This document shows positions 44,735 through 55,933 of a DNA stretch of 64,000 bases, in pieces. The stretch comes from Rhizoclosmatium globosum (Eukaryota > Chytridiomycota > Chytridiomycetes > Chytridiales > Chytriomycetaceae). The translations under genes and the position numbers were made by a program. The stretch is taken from assembly GCA_002104985.1 (NCBI GenBank), contig MCGO01000038.1, positions 186,001 to 250,000 on the forward strand. The letters run 5' to 3'. The notes under the pieces are model-generated. The model searched no databases and was not told the DNA's origin. It saw only the letters and a list, made by a program, of their open reading frames with translations. Numbering within the stretch: position 1 is the stretch's first letter; every line of letters starts with the position of its first letter.

Positions 44735-46008
44735 ATGCGTTTTGACAACATTATCTGGCCAATGCTATAGTATTGGCCGCGACTCCCGTGATATCCTTGA
44801 TTTCGTTTGCAACCGTTCCGCTCCAGACGGAAACCTTTTGGTTTTCAGTGTTCTACTACTTCTTTACGGGAATGGGAGTGACGACTGGCTACCATCGCTA
44901 CTGGTCTCACCGTTCCTATGAAGCGTCAAGAATCTGGCAAATTATTTGCCTCGCGGCTTGTACTGGAGCGATGCAAGGTTCATGCAAGTGGTGGGTTCAT
45001 GGACACAGAATCCACCACAGATTCACAGATACGGATAAGGATCCATACAATGCTAATCGCGGTTTCTTTTGGAGTCATATTGGCTGGCTGATATTCAAGG
45101 AGGAAAATACTGCCAAGGTTGATATCTCCGATTTGGTGTCTGATCCGATCATTCGTTTCCAAGACAAGTACTACGAGCCACTTGCTGTGTTCATGGCCTT
45201 CATTTTCCCTGCCATAGTTGCAGGACTCGCTTGGGATGACTGGGTTGGCGGTCTCTTATTTGCTGGTGTTGCTCGTCTGGTATTCCTGCATCATTCAACA
45301 TTCTGCATCAACTCGCTTGCGCATTACTACGGAGACCATACTTTTGATGACAAACGTACGCCTAGAGATAACTTCATTACTGCATTGATTACTTTTGGAG
45401 AGGGTTATCACAACTTGTATGTTTTTGTTGGGAACATATATAATGTGCTAACAACGTTTCAAGCCATCACGAATTTCCCGGCGACTATCGTAATGCCATC
45501 AAATTCTATCAATACGATCCAACAAAGTGGCTGATCTGGTTGGGATCTCTGGTTGGGTTAACCTACAATTTGAAAGTGTTTCCCACAAATGAGATTGAAA
45601 AAGGAAAGATCTACATGAGGGAGAAGAAGATTCAAGCCATGAAGAAGAAGCTTGACTATGGCGTTGCTCTGGAGGAACTTCCGTCATTAACTTTCGCTGA
45701 AGGTACATTCCATCCCTCGCCGTCAATACACCATGAAATAACTATGTTTTACAGTCAAATCTAAAATTGCAGAGTCTGGCCGACAGTTGCTTATCATATC
45801 CGATATCGTATATGATGTCACCAAGTTCATGGATGACCATCCAGGAGGAAAAGGTTTCTTGAAAGTATCGATAGGACGCGATGTTACCGTGTCTTTCAAT
45901 GGTGGAGTGTATGACCATGCAAATGCGGCTCGTAATTTAATGCAATCCATGCGTTATGCTCGTTTAATTGGGGGTGTTCCGACATCTGCAAAAGCAGAGG
46001 AGATGTAA
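44735..46008 (+). CDS. OLE1: Stearoyl-CoA delta-9 desaturase with fused cytochrome b5, copy 2
   Basis: Tandem paralogue of the preceding gene, very similar through the desaturase core. Histidine boxes [22 protein letters not shown] and YHNF|HHEFP, and cytochrome b5 DHPGGKGFL, are all present. The two remaining introns lie at the same sites as in copy 1, while the copy 1 intron after HYLE is absent (read as continuous KYYEPLAVFMAF). The start is doubtful: the Met at 44735 (MRFDNIIWPML) meets a stop at 44768; one extra base there would join it to VLAATPVISLI, giving the same spacing as copy 1. Even so the protein would lack about 50 N-terminal residues. An alternative start inside the frame would lose the first membrane helix. 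Confidence 0.87.
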
Positions 46009-46057
46009 GCTGTGGAGTTGGTGTGCCTTGAGGTTGATGACGGTTTTAATACATCTA

Positions 46058-46063
46058 AAAATA
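46058..46063 (+). terminator. AATAAA polyadenylation signal of desaturase copy 2
   Basis: AATAAA 49 nt after the stop codon. Confidence 0.45.
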
Positions 46064-46354
46064 AAAGTTTCGGACATTTAGTTTCCTCAAACTTGCATCA
46101 ACAGTTTACGAGTAAATTTTATGAGTTAATTTGGACGCCGTTGTCCAAAAACATAGATACGCTATAACCCTTCGTTGCTCTGGGCTTGGTTTGGCTGTAA
46201 AGTGAACAGGGAGCGCGCTAGAAATGCGAGTTTGGGGACCCAAAAAACTACACCCTCACCCTTCACCAAATTCGGACTTTCGAAAGCTGTCGCTTTATTA
46301 ATACCCCAGTACCTTTGGTTTGGATTAAAGTGGACAAGGAGCGCCGGCTAACAA
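46064..46354. other. Intergenic upstream of tRNA-Gly
   Basis: No gene or repeat seen. Confidence 0.4.
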
Positions 46355-46425
46355 GCAATGATGGTTTAGTGGTATAATTATCGCCTGCCACGCGGTAGTC
46401 CCGGGTTCGATTCCCGGTCATTGCA
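46355..46425 (+). tRNA. trnG-GCC: tRNA-Gly (anticodon GCC)
   Basis: 71-nt cloverleaf. The acceptor arms GCAATGA and TCATTGC pair perfectly with discriminator A at 46425. A box TGGTTTAGTGG, anticodon loop CTGCCAC with GCC at 46387-46389, and B box GGTTCGATTCC at 46404-46414. No intron. TTTT follows at 46427-46430 as RNA polymerase III terminator. Confidence 0.95.
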
Positions 46426-46940
46426 ATTTTCTTGAGGAATTCACTTACACTATTTATTAGCTTTTCGCTTCATCATCCACTAAATACTATTATGACACAA
46501 ATGACAATGATGACACTATCTCTTCACATCCTGTCGATTCTTTTTTTTCAATCTGCCGATAGGGCAAGAGGACGAATGACAAGGAAACAGTAAAGCGCAA
46601 CACACTATCTTTGTACATTGTTTCATTGAATTAAACCATCCAATGATTCTCATTTTGTAACATCTGAACACAGAGGTGCAACTGCAAACTTTTCCAGCCT
46701 TCCACGTAAAATATGGTATTGCTGGTTACTTGCGTTAGAGAGTCCCGAATAATAGACAAACCGAGAGGCACATTACAAATTATGACGCACGTGAAGGACG
46801 TGGTTTACCTTTGCTGGGTCATTCCAAAAAAAGCAATCTCGTTCAATCCTTTCTGGATTGATTTGAAACTTGATTCAGTTATGCATTCAGCCTTGTAGAT
46901 CGCAAAAATAATGAAAAAAAGAACTTAAATTTGAGCAAAA
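46426..46940. other. Intergenic between the two tRNA genes
   Basis: 515 bp without a supported gene. A 61-codon open frame at 46713-46898 has no recognisable features. The only function seen is T-runs at both ends that terminate the flanking tRNAs. Confidence 0.45.
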
Positions 46941-47013
46941 CGAGCGTACCAGGGGTCGAACCTGGAATCTCTTGATTCGTAGTCAAGCGCGGTAACCATT
47001 TTGCCATACGCCC
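46941..47013 (-). tRNA. trnR-ACG: tRNA-Arg (anticodon ACG)
   Basis: 73-nt cloverleaf on the minus strand. Acceptor arms GGGCGTA and TACGCTC pair with one G-T, discriminator G. Anticodon stem CTTGA/TCAAG with loop CTACGAA, anticodon ACG. T arm CCAGGTTCGACCCCTGG. No intron. TTTT follows immediately at 46940-46937. Confidence 0.95.
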
Positions 47014-47085
47014 ATGATAGCTGTAATACTGATGTGTTTATGAACCATTTGCTACTTAATTTAATAAAAATTTCGTCAAATAATC

Positions 47086-47784
47086 ATGTCGTCACCATCG
47101 ACATCTGCTTCAATCGAGGTAAGGCTTCCCGTGTGTTACTCTTTGCTGATGTGTATCTCTGCAGGATTTATTCAGAGGTCAGCCCTGCACCAGTCATTCA
47201 GTCGACTTACAATACATTCGTCCCAGCTATTAAAACCTCCAACTCGGACACAGTTCGATCTCTCATTTCATCCAACAGGATCTGACAAAGGAAAAGCTGA
47301 AGGACCCGTCTGCGCGCTTTGATAATAACGTTGAGATTGGTTTGTGAGCTGTCAAAAACACAACAAGTTGCATAACTGCATAATAACCTCACAGATGCAT
47401 ATAAATTCCTCGGTGCGTATGTTGGTTCCTGTACTGGTTTGCAGTTGGCACTGTTGAGAGGAAATGATTCAATCGCGAAGGATATTATTGATGTGTCGTC
47501 TAAAGACGACTTGGACATTGCTTTCGGGGTACGGATTTTATACATGGTCGTAAATATCTGATCTCTGTTACATTTAGGGTGGTAATACGGCACTCCATTT
47601 AGGTAGTTTACATCGGTTTTGGGATCAAAGGACCAACTAATCGTATCTAGCTACGTTACTCGGAGCAAAAGACATTGTTAAGCTTCTTTTAGAACGTGGT
47701 GCATCGCGTCAAATCCGAAACACGAAAGGATTCGCGCCAGTCGACGTGTTGGATGATGTTGAGATTCAGAAGTTGTTCCAATAA
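47086..47784 (+). CDS. Small ankyrin-repeat protein
   Basis: About 170 residues in five exons. The first exon (47086-47118, MSSPSTSASIE) splices over 83 nt to STYNTFVPAIKTSNSDTVRSLI. Later exons give GLQLALLRGNDSIAKDII and GGNTALHLATLLGAKDIVKLLLERGASRQIRNTKGFAPVDV, the second being a canonical ankyrin repeat and the first a degenerate one. Ankyrin proteins bind partners; which one is unknown. The frame breaks by one apparent missing base at about 47274-47279, between SLISSN and DLTKEKLKD, with no usable splice donor nearby. Tail to tail with NUP107: the two stop codons are 33 nt apart. Confidence 0.75.
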
Positions 47785-47817
47785 AGCATCGCACAGCGTT
47801 TATTAACGTATAATTTA

Positions 47818-50800
47818 CTAAGCTTCCAGAGCCACGGCTTGGTTGTGTTTTTGCATAAAGAAGACAATCTTTCCTGATTGCACAAACTCACGATGGAATG
47901 AGTCTTTCTGGTCGTCGACGAATTCCGCAAATAACTTGATACAGTCCTTCAAGTTTCTATCGCAAAAAATAAGTTGAGAAAGTACTGCATACGTAGGAGG
48001 TACATACCCATCAACATATTCTCGGGTTTCAAATAGCACATGTTGCAGACGAAGGACAATCTCCGTCGCATAAATCTCTCTAATCAGGCTAATTTCTGCC
48101 GCACGGTCTTTTCCTGGAAGATTGGTGTTGAGAGAGCATTATGCTAATATGAGTGACTGACCTTCAACACCCAAGAATCCTCCCTGACCAAGACTAATAT
48201 GGTGGATATCAGAAAGGCAGCCTCGGAGCTGCTCAACTGTTGATTTTGTACCCTCCTATTGAAAAATAAATCAGATGGTGCTATTGAAACAAAAACTAGA
48301 CCTTACCTGCATGACTTTCAACCAGTCTCGGTACTGGAACGAGTCGAGCGCATCGCCTTCATTAACCCCTCGTAAAGGCTTCATACCCAAAAACTCGTTC
48401 CACTTGACAAGCCCTTCAAAACTTTTGACCAAGCTCGTATAACACAAAAACTCAACGGCACCAGCGGCCAACCGCCTCGTCATTGGAGTCAATCCTTCCA
48501 ATCCAGCAATATCACGAGCCTCTGCAAGAGTCGCTTCTTTCATCGCAGACTTGAGCCACTTCTTTTCAATGAATCCTTCAGGAAGTGTTGACAAAATTTC
48601 ACGGACAATGTGCACCTGCCCATGAACTAATCACAGTAAAAAAATGAACATTAGCATTATGTAGTAATAATAAATCTTGACGTACCAAGGAACCGTCGAA
48701 CCAATCGATTACACTGCCCCAAAGCCTCCCCCTTCTGCAACGGATCAAACAACACCCACTCCAAAGCCCGAACCTGCTTATACACCGCATCCGAAACCTC
48801 GTCGTCCATATTACTCACAAACACATCCGCCGCCTTACGCGGAACAGGGTGCTGGAAAATCCCGGTTTCAAAGGTAAGCTCGACAGCACGTCTACACGTA
48901 GTCTGCATATCGATTCCACACTCCTTTCCTTGCAAAATGTATTCATACCGCGTTTCCTTATCGACGGCGAGACCTTCGAGGAATTGGGCGTAACACTCGA
49001 TTTGGAGGGTGGAAGGTAACTGGCCTACGTAAATGGCAACGATGGAGAACTTCCTTGCTGCGATGAGAAGGTCAATGTATGTTTTTATGATAAAGTCTGC
49101 AGAGTCCTTTGCTTGGATTGGGTACAAGACAGAGCGGAGGGTGAGAATTAAGTGGACCATGAAGCGGAGGAAGGTTGGCAGTTGTGGAATGTTCCTGCTA
49201 TAAGGATTAGGTTGGTTTAGGGAGATGTTTTCGAGGCTTTACCCATGCGATTGTTGTGCAAGCTGAGTATGGACGCTCATTAAGAGTGGGTCAACCAGAT
49301 TCAATATGAGCATGGCTTGAATGATACGGAACGGATTTTGTGCTGCAGCCCTGATTTCGTTTGACTCGTGGTTGTTCAGTCTGTCAAATAGTTCGTTGGG
49401 CAGCGGAACAGATTCAGGAACATCTTCTTTGGAATATTCGTTGTTTGCCTTCGTTAGATGGGGTACGGTGGAGAGATGCTGGGAACAAACTGAGTCAGTT
49501 TTAAATGTGATGAGTGAAACACTATACCTGATCCAATACTGTTTCAACATAGTAGCTATAGTGATTCCAAACAAGGTCTTCCCAAGTCTGGCAAACGGGG
49601 GTAACCTTTCGAAATGTCGAATCAGGGAAACTAACGCACGTTTTCAATCGTACATACCGTGCTCACATTTCCTCCAAGTACACCGTAAATAGCGCGTTCA
49701 TATGCATCAAAAGATGGCTAATAGAAGCGTTTAGTTTCATGAATGGGTATTCTAGCACAATGATACCTCTTTTGCAATCTCCAAACATGTAAGCTTCCAC
49801 AAATCCCTGTTGATGTTTCCAGAGGTACCTTCATCATTATCTTTTTCACCATCTATGCAAAAGAATATTTCAGCCAGACTCCTCGATTAATGAATCCTTG
49901 TGTTCTCCAATGACTTGCCCGACCCTTCAGTCGGATACATCGCTCTGACTTTCAAACTACTTCAAATACTCCAACTCACCAACAAGCGAGTCCCTAAAAT
50001 AGGCCGCGCCTTGTAGGGATGCAGCCTTCCAGGGTTCATCCACATCACGGCAAAACTGAGCCATACTCTGCAAATCACCCCTTCGCAAATATGAAAAAAG
50101 CGCTCTGTGAAGCGCATGTTCGTAATTCTGAGAGGTGGGGTATATAGTATTTAAGTACATGGACATTGATCCAGACAACATGGCACATACGGCATCATCC
50201 TGATGTAATTGAATTTTTGTACGAATAGGAGCATCAGGATCCATTGCAACAGATCCAGCAGGCTTTGACCGAAGTGATTTCTGAGTAAAGATTCTGTATC
50301 CCTTTCTGTTTTCCACTGGAGCTGGGTCTGGAGCAAAGACTTCCAGCCATTCTTTCACAGCCTATACGTGACAATAATATTCTTAGATTGAGAGTGCTTC
50401 AACAGTGATATAACAGACGCGCGCGAACCATTAATTCAGCCAAGTTCTTGTCCTTTTTGATTGCAGCAAGAACAATTGCCTGATCGCTGGAGTAGACTGA
50501 GGGTACTGCGGCATCAGAGATATCGTCTTCGGCCTCGATACGAATGCTACAGTTAAACGACGAGTGAGATTTCGATAGTTTTGTTTTTGATGGTTTCGAA
50601 AGAGGACACACTTACTCGAGCAAGCGAAAGAGAAGGTCCCATGTGCGAGCCTCGAATCTTAGGGCTTCGACAGCGGTGGCTTCTGATTGGTCGGCTGCTT
50701 CGAGTTGCGCGGCCCTGGTTGTTTGTTCGTTGATTAACTTTAAACAACTTCCACAACTTCAAAAGAAACACAAACCAGTTCTCGCTCACTTGTCCGAACT

Positions 50801-51014
50801 TGTAAAGCTGCGACTCGGACACGTCGGCCACATCAAGCACACTGCCGCCTTCAGAGACAAGGCGCGCGTACTCATCAAACTCCTGCGTGATGTGGTAGTG
50901 CTCACCTACACAGTCAATTAATAAAGAATGCATCAGTTGAAGGGCAAAGGCTGGTCCTCGCAAGGAAGTGCTGTTACCGTTGGCCACAATCAGATGTGTG
51001 TCGTGCTCATCCAT
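47818..51014 (-). CDS. NUP107: Nucleoporin Nup107/Nup84, Y-complex subunit
   Basis: Structural subunit of the nuclear pore outer-ring Y-complex. The family hallmark HRALFSYLRRGDLQSMAQFC followed by EPWKAASLQGAAYF is clear near 50000-50110. N-terminus MDEHDTHLIVANGN with helical segments, then helical solenoid text throughout (FAFLQLMHSLLID, HITQEFDEYARLVSEGG). C-terminal parts include LPSTLQIECYAQFLEGL, LEWVLFDPLQKGEALGQCNRLVRRFL and a last segment RDLK-type up to AVALEA. Around ten exons with short introns, as judged from continuing helical text. Start fixed at 51014, the Met before DEHDTHL; an upstream non-ATG extension is not credible. Divergent from NAMPT across 325 bp. Confidence 0.9.
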
Positions 51015-51339
51015 TGGTTGATTTTTTATAAAGAAGAGAAGGAAGAAAAGAGACAAACCCTCTGACTTTGGATTTCTTCAAAATCACTATGTTATCGAAA
51101 GACGGGGATGTAGTGTTAAACTGTTTATGAGCGATTACACCATTATTTGCTATAAAGTCGTGTTTATATTGATTACTAATATTACTTGCCATTTCTGAGC
51201 CCCTACTGACTGGTAAGGTAGTGATGAACTGGCAATCAGAATTCAGGTAACAACGAGAATAGGTCCAGACTGCTTTGATGAAACTGTTTTTGATGTCAGA
51301 GTGTTCAAGAAGGAGCAAGTTTCAAAAACACCAGTCAAA
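51015..51339. promoter_or_regulatory. Divergent promoter region of NUP107 and NAMPT
   Basis: 325 bp between two start codons. No protein-coding support; AT-rich minus-strand side. No specific element recognised. Confidence 0.4.
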
Positions 51340-53558
51340 ATGGACATGTCTGTCAGCACTCTTCCCAAGTTCATCTTGACCGACTCGTACAAGACAACAC
51401 ACCCATTCCTGTATCCCGATGCCAAAAAGGTGCGCTTGCCTCAGCCACCTCGTCGCAGGGACAAGGGACTAACTCTGAGCGACAGATGGTAGCGTACTCC
51501 GAGTTCCGCTCTGCCTACGGAAAGGACACGCAGGACCAGCGCATTGTTCTCTACGGCGTCCGCTACATTGTCCAAAACTATCTTGAGAAGCCGTGGACCC
51601 AGCAGGATCTCGATGATGCTGTCATCTTCTTCAAAACACACAAAGCCACCCTGGATGGCTCCCATACGGAGTTTCCCTTTCCTAAGGACCTCTTTCAAAA
51701 GGTGCGTGTTGGAACAGTGCTATTTAGTGGGACGGTCGGTGATGGTTGATGCCCCCATGTAAATGAAATTGATAGTGAGACAGTCCGCCAAACAAGACAC
51801 CCACTCATTCAATTCACTCAATTCATTTAATCCATTACCCCCCTCAGATGATTGATGAGAACAACGGGTACTTTCCTGTGAAGATCCAAGCTCTTCCTGA
51901 AGGATCTGTTCTTTATCCTCACACACCTGTAATGCAAATCACAGCAGAGGGAGAATACTCCAGACTCGTTACATACTTGGAAACTATCTTGACGCACATT
52001 TGGGTATATATCCAAGCCCATTTGGGAAGCTTTGATCAATAACCATCCAAACAATCAGTATCCTTCTACAGTCGCCACGTTATCTCGACGTTGCAAAGAT
52101 CTTATTCATAAATATTTCTTGGATACTGTGGACGAAGAGTTTATGGGTGCCCTTCAATCGTGAGTCCTAAAAACCTCTCAATTCTGATCCATCAACTCAA
52201 ATCGCATTTCAAGGCGTTTGCACGACTTTGGATTCCGCGGTTGCACATCTGTTGAGCAATCAGTGATCGGTGGATGTGCGCACTTGGTTCGTTCACACTC
52301 AATTTTAGAAGTTAAGATCCTTATCTGAGTTTCAGCTCAACTTTGACGGAACCGATACAATGAGTGCCGCTTACTATGCTCAATTCAAATTAAACAACGG
52401 AAAGCCTGTCGGGTCGTCCATTCCTGCGACTGAGCACTCTATTATGACGTCATTCAACACTGAACGTGTGAGTTTGATCCATCTCGATTTAACTTGGAAT
52501 AATAACGCATCTGGCTCAGGAGGCAATGTTGAAGTTGATTGAAAAGTTTGGAGATGGATTGGCAGCGTGTGTCATGGATTCTTACGACTATGCCAATGCG
52601 TTAGAAAACGTATTGCCCACCGTTGCGGCTGAAAAGTTGGAGAAGGGTGGATTCTTGGTATTGAGACCAGACAGTGGTGATCCAGTTACCGTTGTCTTGG
52701 ACGCTTTGAAGTATGTTCATGAATATACATTCTTGGAAAGCTTAATCTATATTGAACAGGGCTGCTGATCTTGTTTTTGGTCACGTCGTCAACAAGAAGG
52801 GATACAAAGTCATCAATGGCGCATCTGTCATTCAAGGAGACGGAATTGGATACGAGAACATTTCAGAGATTCTGCGCAAGGTCAAGGAAGAAGGCTACAG
52901 TGCCATGAACGTTGCATTTGGAATGGGCGGTGGTCTCTTGCAAAAGGTGAACCGAGACACAATGAGTATGGCCACGAAACTCTCCCACATTACTTATGCG
53001 GATGGAAAAGAAAGAGAAGTAATGAAAATGCCCAAAACTGACCTTAAAAAAGTCAGTTTGCCAGGAGAATTGGTTGTAGTGAAGGATGGTTTGACTGGTG
53101 TAAGTTGGCCCTGCATGATTGAGACCACGCTCATACAAACATAGACTACGACTGTGTACCCACTTGAATCCAAGACTCCAAAGAAGGACGATATGATTGT
53201 CGTCTACAACGGAGGCAAGAAGGTAGACTGGAAATGGGAATCCTTTGACCAAGTCCGAGCTCGTTTGGAGCGTGAATGGAAGACATCTGCCAACCACAAA
53301 ACGCATGATGCCATCTCGAAAGAGCTTAGAAGCAAAATTGACAATGTCAGACATAAACAGGAAAACAAGAACGATCAGGACCGAAACGAACATCTGCTTG
53401 TTGTCGCGGAAGTCAGAAGAAAGCACTCTGAAAGATCGCCATCAAGCTTGGATGGTGCGTCGATAAGCACCAAATCTTCCATTCAATCATTTTTTGACGA
53501 CTTGGGTAACAGGCTCTTCCGATCCAAAGGCAAAAACAACCGCGAACAAAAAGCCTAA
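51340..53558 (+). CDS. NAMPT: Nicotinamide phosphoribosyltransferase
   Basis: Makes nicotinamide mononucleotide from nicotinamide and PRPP, the one-step NAD salvage route. Family motifs in order: TDSYKTTHPFLYP, YSEFRSAYGKD, LYGVRYIVQNYL, RLHDFGFRGCTSVEQS, NFDGTDT, SIPATEHSIMTSF, LRPDSGDPV, VIQGDGIGYENI, AFGMGGGLLQK. Nine or so exons with clean joins; the second intron is long (about 150 nt). The first exon is 51340-51429 and the in-frame Met two codons later is an alternative start. Relative to the animal enzyme there is an extra charged C-terminal tail of about 85 residues (from SKELRSKIDN to the end) that looks disordered. Most familiar fungi lack NAMPT and use a nicotinamidase instead, so its presence is notable. 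Confidence 0.94.
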
Positions 53559-53762
53559 GATTTGATTTTGTTTTTGTTTTTGTTTTTAACTTTTCTTGTG
53601 CTTTGATTTTGCATTCTTATGAACACGATTTGATAATGAAGGCAATATTCTTTGGATCCTTAAACTAAGACTATGTTTAATCAGAGATAATGAAAAACAA
53701 TCGCATTGATAACTCAACAATTCTTGTATGTTGTCTTCTCACTTACATAGTATGATCCACAA

Positions 53763-54059
53763 TTAAGAAAGGAGATTGTTAAATTGGGGAGATAGAGCGC
53801 GCTCGCTTCCTTGTGGGGAGAACTGTGCCCGAGTTTCTAGTTCCGCTTTATCTATATACATACTGTTTTCCACTTCTGAAAATAGGCGAGAGTTGAGATG
53901 GCAGTGTGGTGGGCATTTGATTTTTGATCTTTGGAAAGCTTTCAATTTCACTTGAAATTCTGGTGAGTCTCTCCCCTCATTCCAAGAGACATTTGGAACG
54001 CGTTCGATACTGGCAGCGAATTCCAGCTTGAGACGAACATCCTCTGCTGCTGCGGACAT
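53763..54059 (-). CDS. Hypothetical small protein, 98 residues
   Basis: Unrecognised single-exon ORF from the Met at 54059 (MSAAAEDVRLKLEFAASIERV) to the stop at 53763. Hydrophilic, no signal peptide or membrane segment. Composition is balanced and protein-like, and it fills an otherwise empty gap between NAMPT and the tectonin gene, but there is no homology support. It could be a chance ORF. Confidence 0.3.
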   Translation of the reverse strand: MSAAAEDVRLKLEFAASIERVPNVSWNEGRDSPEFQVKLKAFQRSKIKCPPHCHLNSRLFSEVENSMYIDKAELETRAQFSPQGSERALSPQFNNLLS

Positions 54060-54118
54060 TGAAACCCACTGAATCACTTAACTTCTCATTCCGATGCCTA
54101 CACGAGCTAGATCACTCA

Positions 54119-54124
54119 TATAAA
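54119..54124 (+). promoter_or_regulatory. TATA box of the secreted tectonin gene
   Basis: TATAAA 62 nt upstream of the start codon at 54186. This is one of few clear TATA elements in the window and fits a regulated, highly expressed secreted protein. Confidence 0.45.
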
Positions 54125-54185
54125 CGACTAGGATCGAAACAGCAATCGAAGTAGCTTCGTCGAGATCGTCTCCTGAAACAAGATC

Positions 54186-55712
54186 ATGATCGTCCATCTC
54201 CTCCATGTTTTCGGCCTTATCAGCACCGTCATTGCGGGGCCTACCACTGTTATCACCTCAACTACAAGTGCCAGTGCCAGCGCTAAAGCAAGTGCAAGTG
54301 CAAGTGCGATTCCAAGCGCAAGCGCAGGTGTAAACCGGACTGGTAAGAGTCTCTTTCCCTACAAAAAGAGTATCAACTTATCCCACCCAATTCAAGTGGC
54401 ATTGAATTCCCCAGTCAGCCCCGCAGCAGCCAACCTAAAAGCTGCATCCGTATCGACCTTTGCCGCCGTGGGACCAACCGATCAAGTGCTGGCTGTCTCC
54501 CAATACGACAACAGAATCGTGTACAAGAGCTCTCTCTCCTCCCCTTCTTGGAGTCCCCTTGGAAACCCTGCTCAAGTCCTCGATTTGGTGCAATGGCCTG
54601 ACTACTCCATCCTTGCTGTTTTCAATGACAATACGTTGCGATTGTGTCCTTCCGTGTCGTTTTGGTACTCTTGCACTCTGCTGGCAAACTCGGGTGCCCT
54701 TAAAAGCATTGACTTGATGGCTGATAAAAAGACTTTGGTTGGCGTTGGTATGGATGGGCTTTTGTATACGCGAAACGGTATCAACGGTGTGTGGAGTATT
54801 GTTCCCAATTCGGGGACGGTGATTGACATCACTGTCTTGGCAAATGGAGTTCTTCTTGGCACGGCTCCAGACAACAATTTGTACACGAAACAAACTTTAA
54901 CAGCACCGTGGGTGTATCTTGGCCTCTGTTGCGTGACTCGTACTGCTGGCCTCTCAGACGGATCTATTCTTGGTGTTGGATTGAACAACGCGCTTTACAA
55001 AATGCCCTCTCTCGGTGCCAGTTGGGTGTTTATTCCTAATTCTGGTTCCGTCGTTTCCGTGGCTCCTGTGACGAATTTGCCGACACTTCCCATCCTGATT
55101 GGTCTTGGAACAGACAAGGCGCCTTACGCGAAGAAAATCTCTGCCCTCTCTGATGGCTGGGTTAAATTGCCTTCCTCGATCGGGGCCTTGGACTTGTTGC
55201 AGACCAGCAGCACTTCTTTTATCGTGATCGGCACGGATAATATTCTCTACTCCTGCAGCTCACTGTTTGGTTCAGCCTGTACAATAGTTCCAAACTCTGG
55301 AAATGTGATTAGTATTGCAGTTCTGGATGCCAACACTTTAATTGGTGTTGGGACTGACTATCAGCTGTACACTCGATCCATTGATATGACGGCGAATTCA
55401 CCTTGGCAACTCGTTCCGTGGGCTACAAACTTTGTTGATGTTACCGTCATGCCAAATGGCGCTGTCTTGGCCACCGGATTAGATGGACAAGTTTGGACCA
55501 AGAGAAAGATTTGGTTGGGCTATCCTGATGCGTCTTGGGTCTTGGTTGCACAGGGCTGTTGCGTTGTGCGCACTGTGGCCAATGCCGATGGAACCTTTTA
55601 TGGCATCAAATCCGACAAACTTATTTACAAAAAGCAAACATTGGATGCTCCTTGGGTCCTTATCCCAAATACTGGCTCTGTGATCAGTATCGCCTCGACT
55701 TTGCTTCTTTAA
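54186..55712 (+). CDS. Secreted tectonin-type beta-propeller protein
   Basis: Intronless, 508 residues. A signal peptide (MIVHLLHVFGLISTVIAG) is followed by an (Ala-Ser)n low-complexity linker (54250-54340) and then eight or nine repeats of 35-45 residues with the pattern ...LxGVGxDxxLYTRxxxxxxWxxVPNSG..., the tectonin/TECPR blade. Blades contain conserved xxLYxK and GSVISIA elements. Tectonin propellers are carbohydrate- or lipid-binding lectins in several organisms, so binding to microbial or host surfaces is plausible but not shown. Its C-terminal blades closely resemble those of the convergent gene at 55934-58689 (both end with an NANWELI/DAPWVLI blade and a VVSVAS/VISIAS strand), so the two are paralogues. 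Confidence 0.85.
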   Translation: MIVHLLHVFGLISTVIAGPTTVITSTTSASASAKASASASAIPSASAGVNRTGKSLFPYKKSINLSHPIQVALNSPVSPAAANLKAASVSTFAAVGPTDQVLAVSQYDNRIVYKSSLSSPSWSPLGNPAQVLDLVQWPDYSILAVFNDNTLRLCPSVSFWYSCTLLANSGALKSIDLMADKKTLVGVGMDGLLYTRNGINGVWSIVPNSGTVIDITVLANGVLLGTAPDNNLYTKQTLTAPWVYLGLCCVTRTAGLSDGSILGVGLNNALYKMPSLGASWVFIPNSGSVVSVAPVTNLPTLPILIGLGTDKAPYAKKISALSDGWVKLPSSIGALDLLQTSSTSFIVIGTDNILYSCSSLFGSACTIVPNSGNVISIAVLDANTLIGVGTDYQLYTRSIDMTANSPWQLVPWATNFVDVTVMPNGAVLATGLDGQVWTKRKIWLGYPDASWVLVAQGCCVVRTVANADGTFYGIKSDKLIYKKQTLDAPWVLIPNTGSVISIASTLLL

Positions 55713-55933
55713 ATTGTTGTTTGTTGTTTTTGGTTCCTTCTCCCAGAATATTTGTATATCTTATTCCATTTATATACCATAGAAATTATATTCTCGATGA
55801 ATCGTTTTATAATAGAATCAAGTACGAGAGAAAATGTTCCTCTATCTGCGTCTTCAGGGTTTTACATTAATTTTAGAATTTAACAATCAAAAAAATGCAC
55901 TTCTTTCTATCAATGGATATAAAATTGTTCAAA

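Noticed and set aside
46713..46898. 61-codon ORF between the tRNA genes
   Set aside because: No motif or splice partners, and no homology recognisable by eye.
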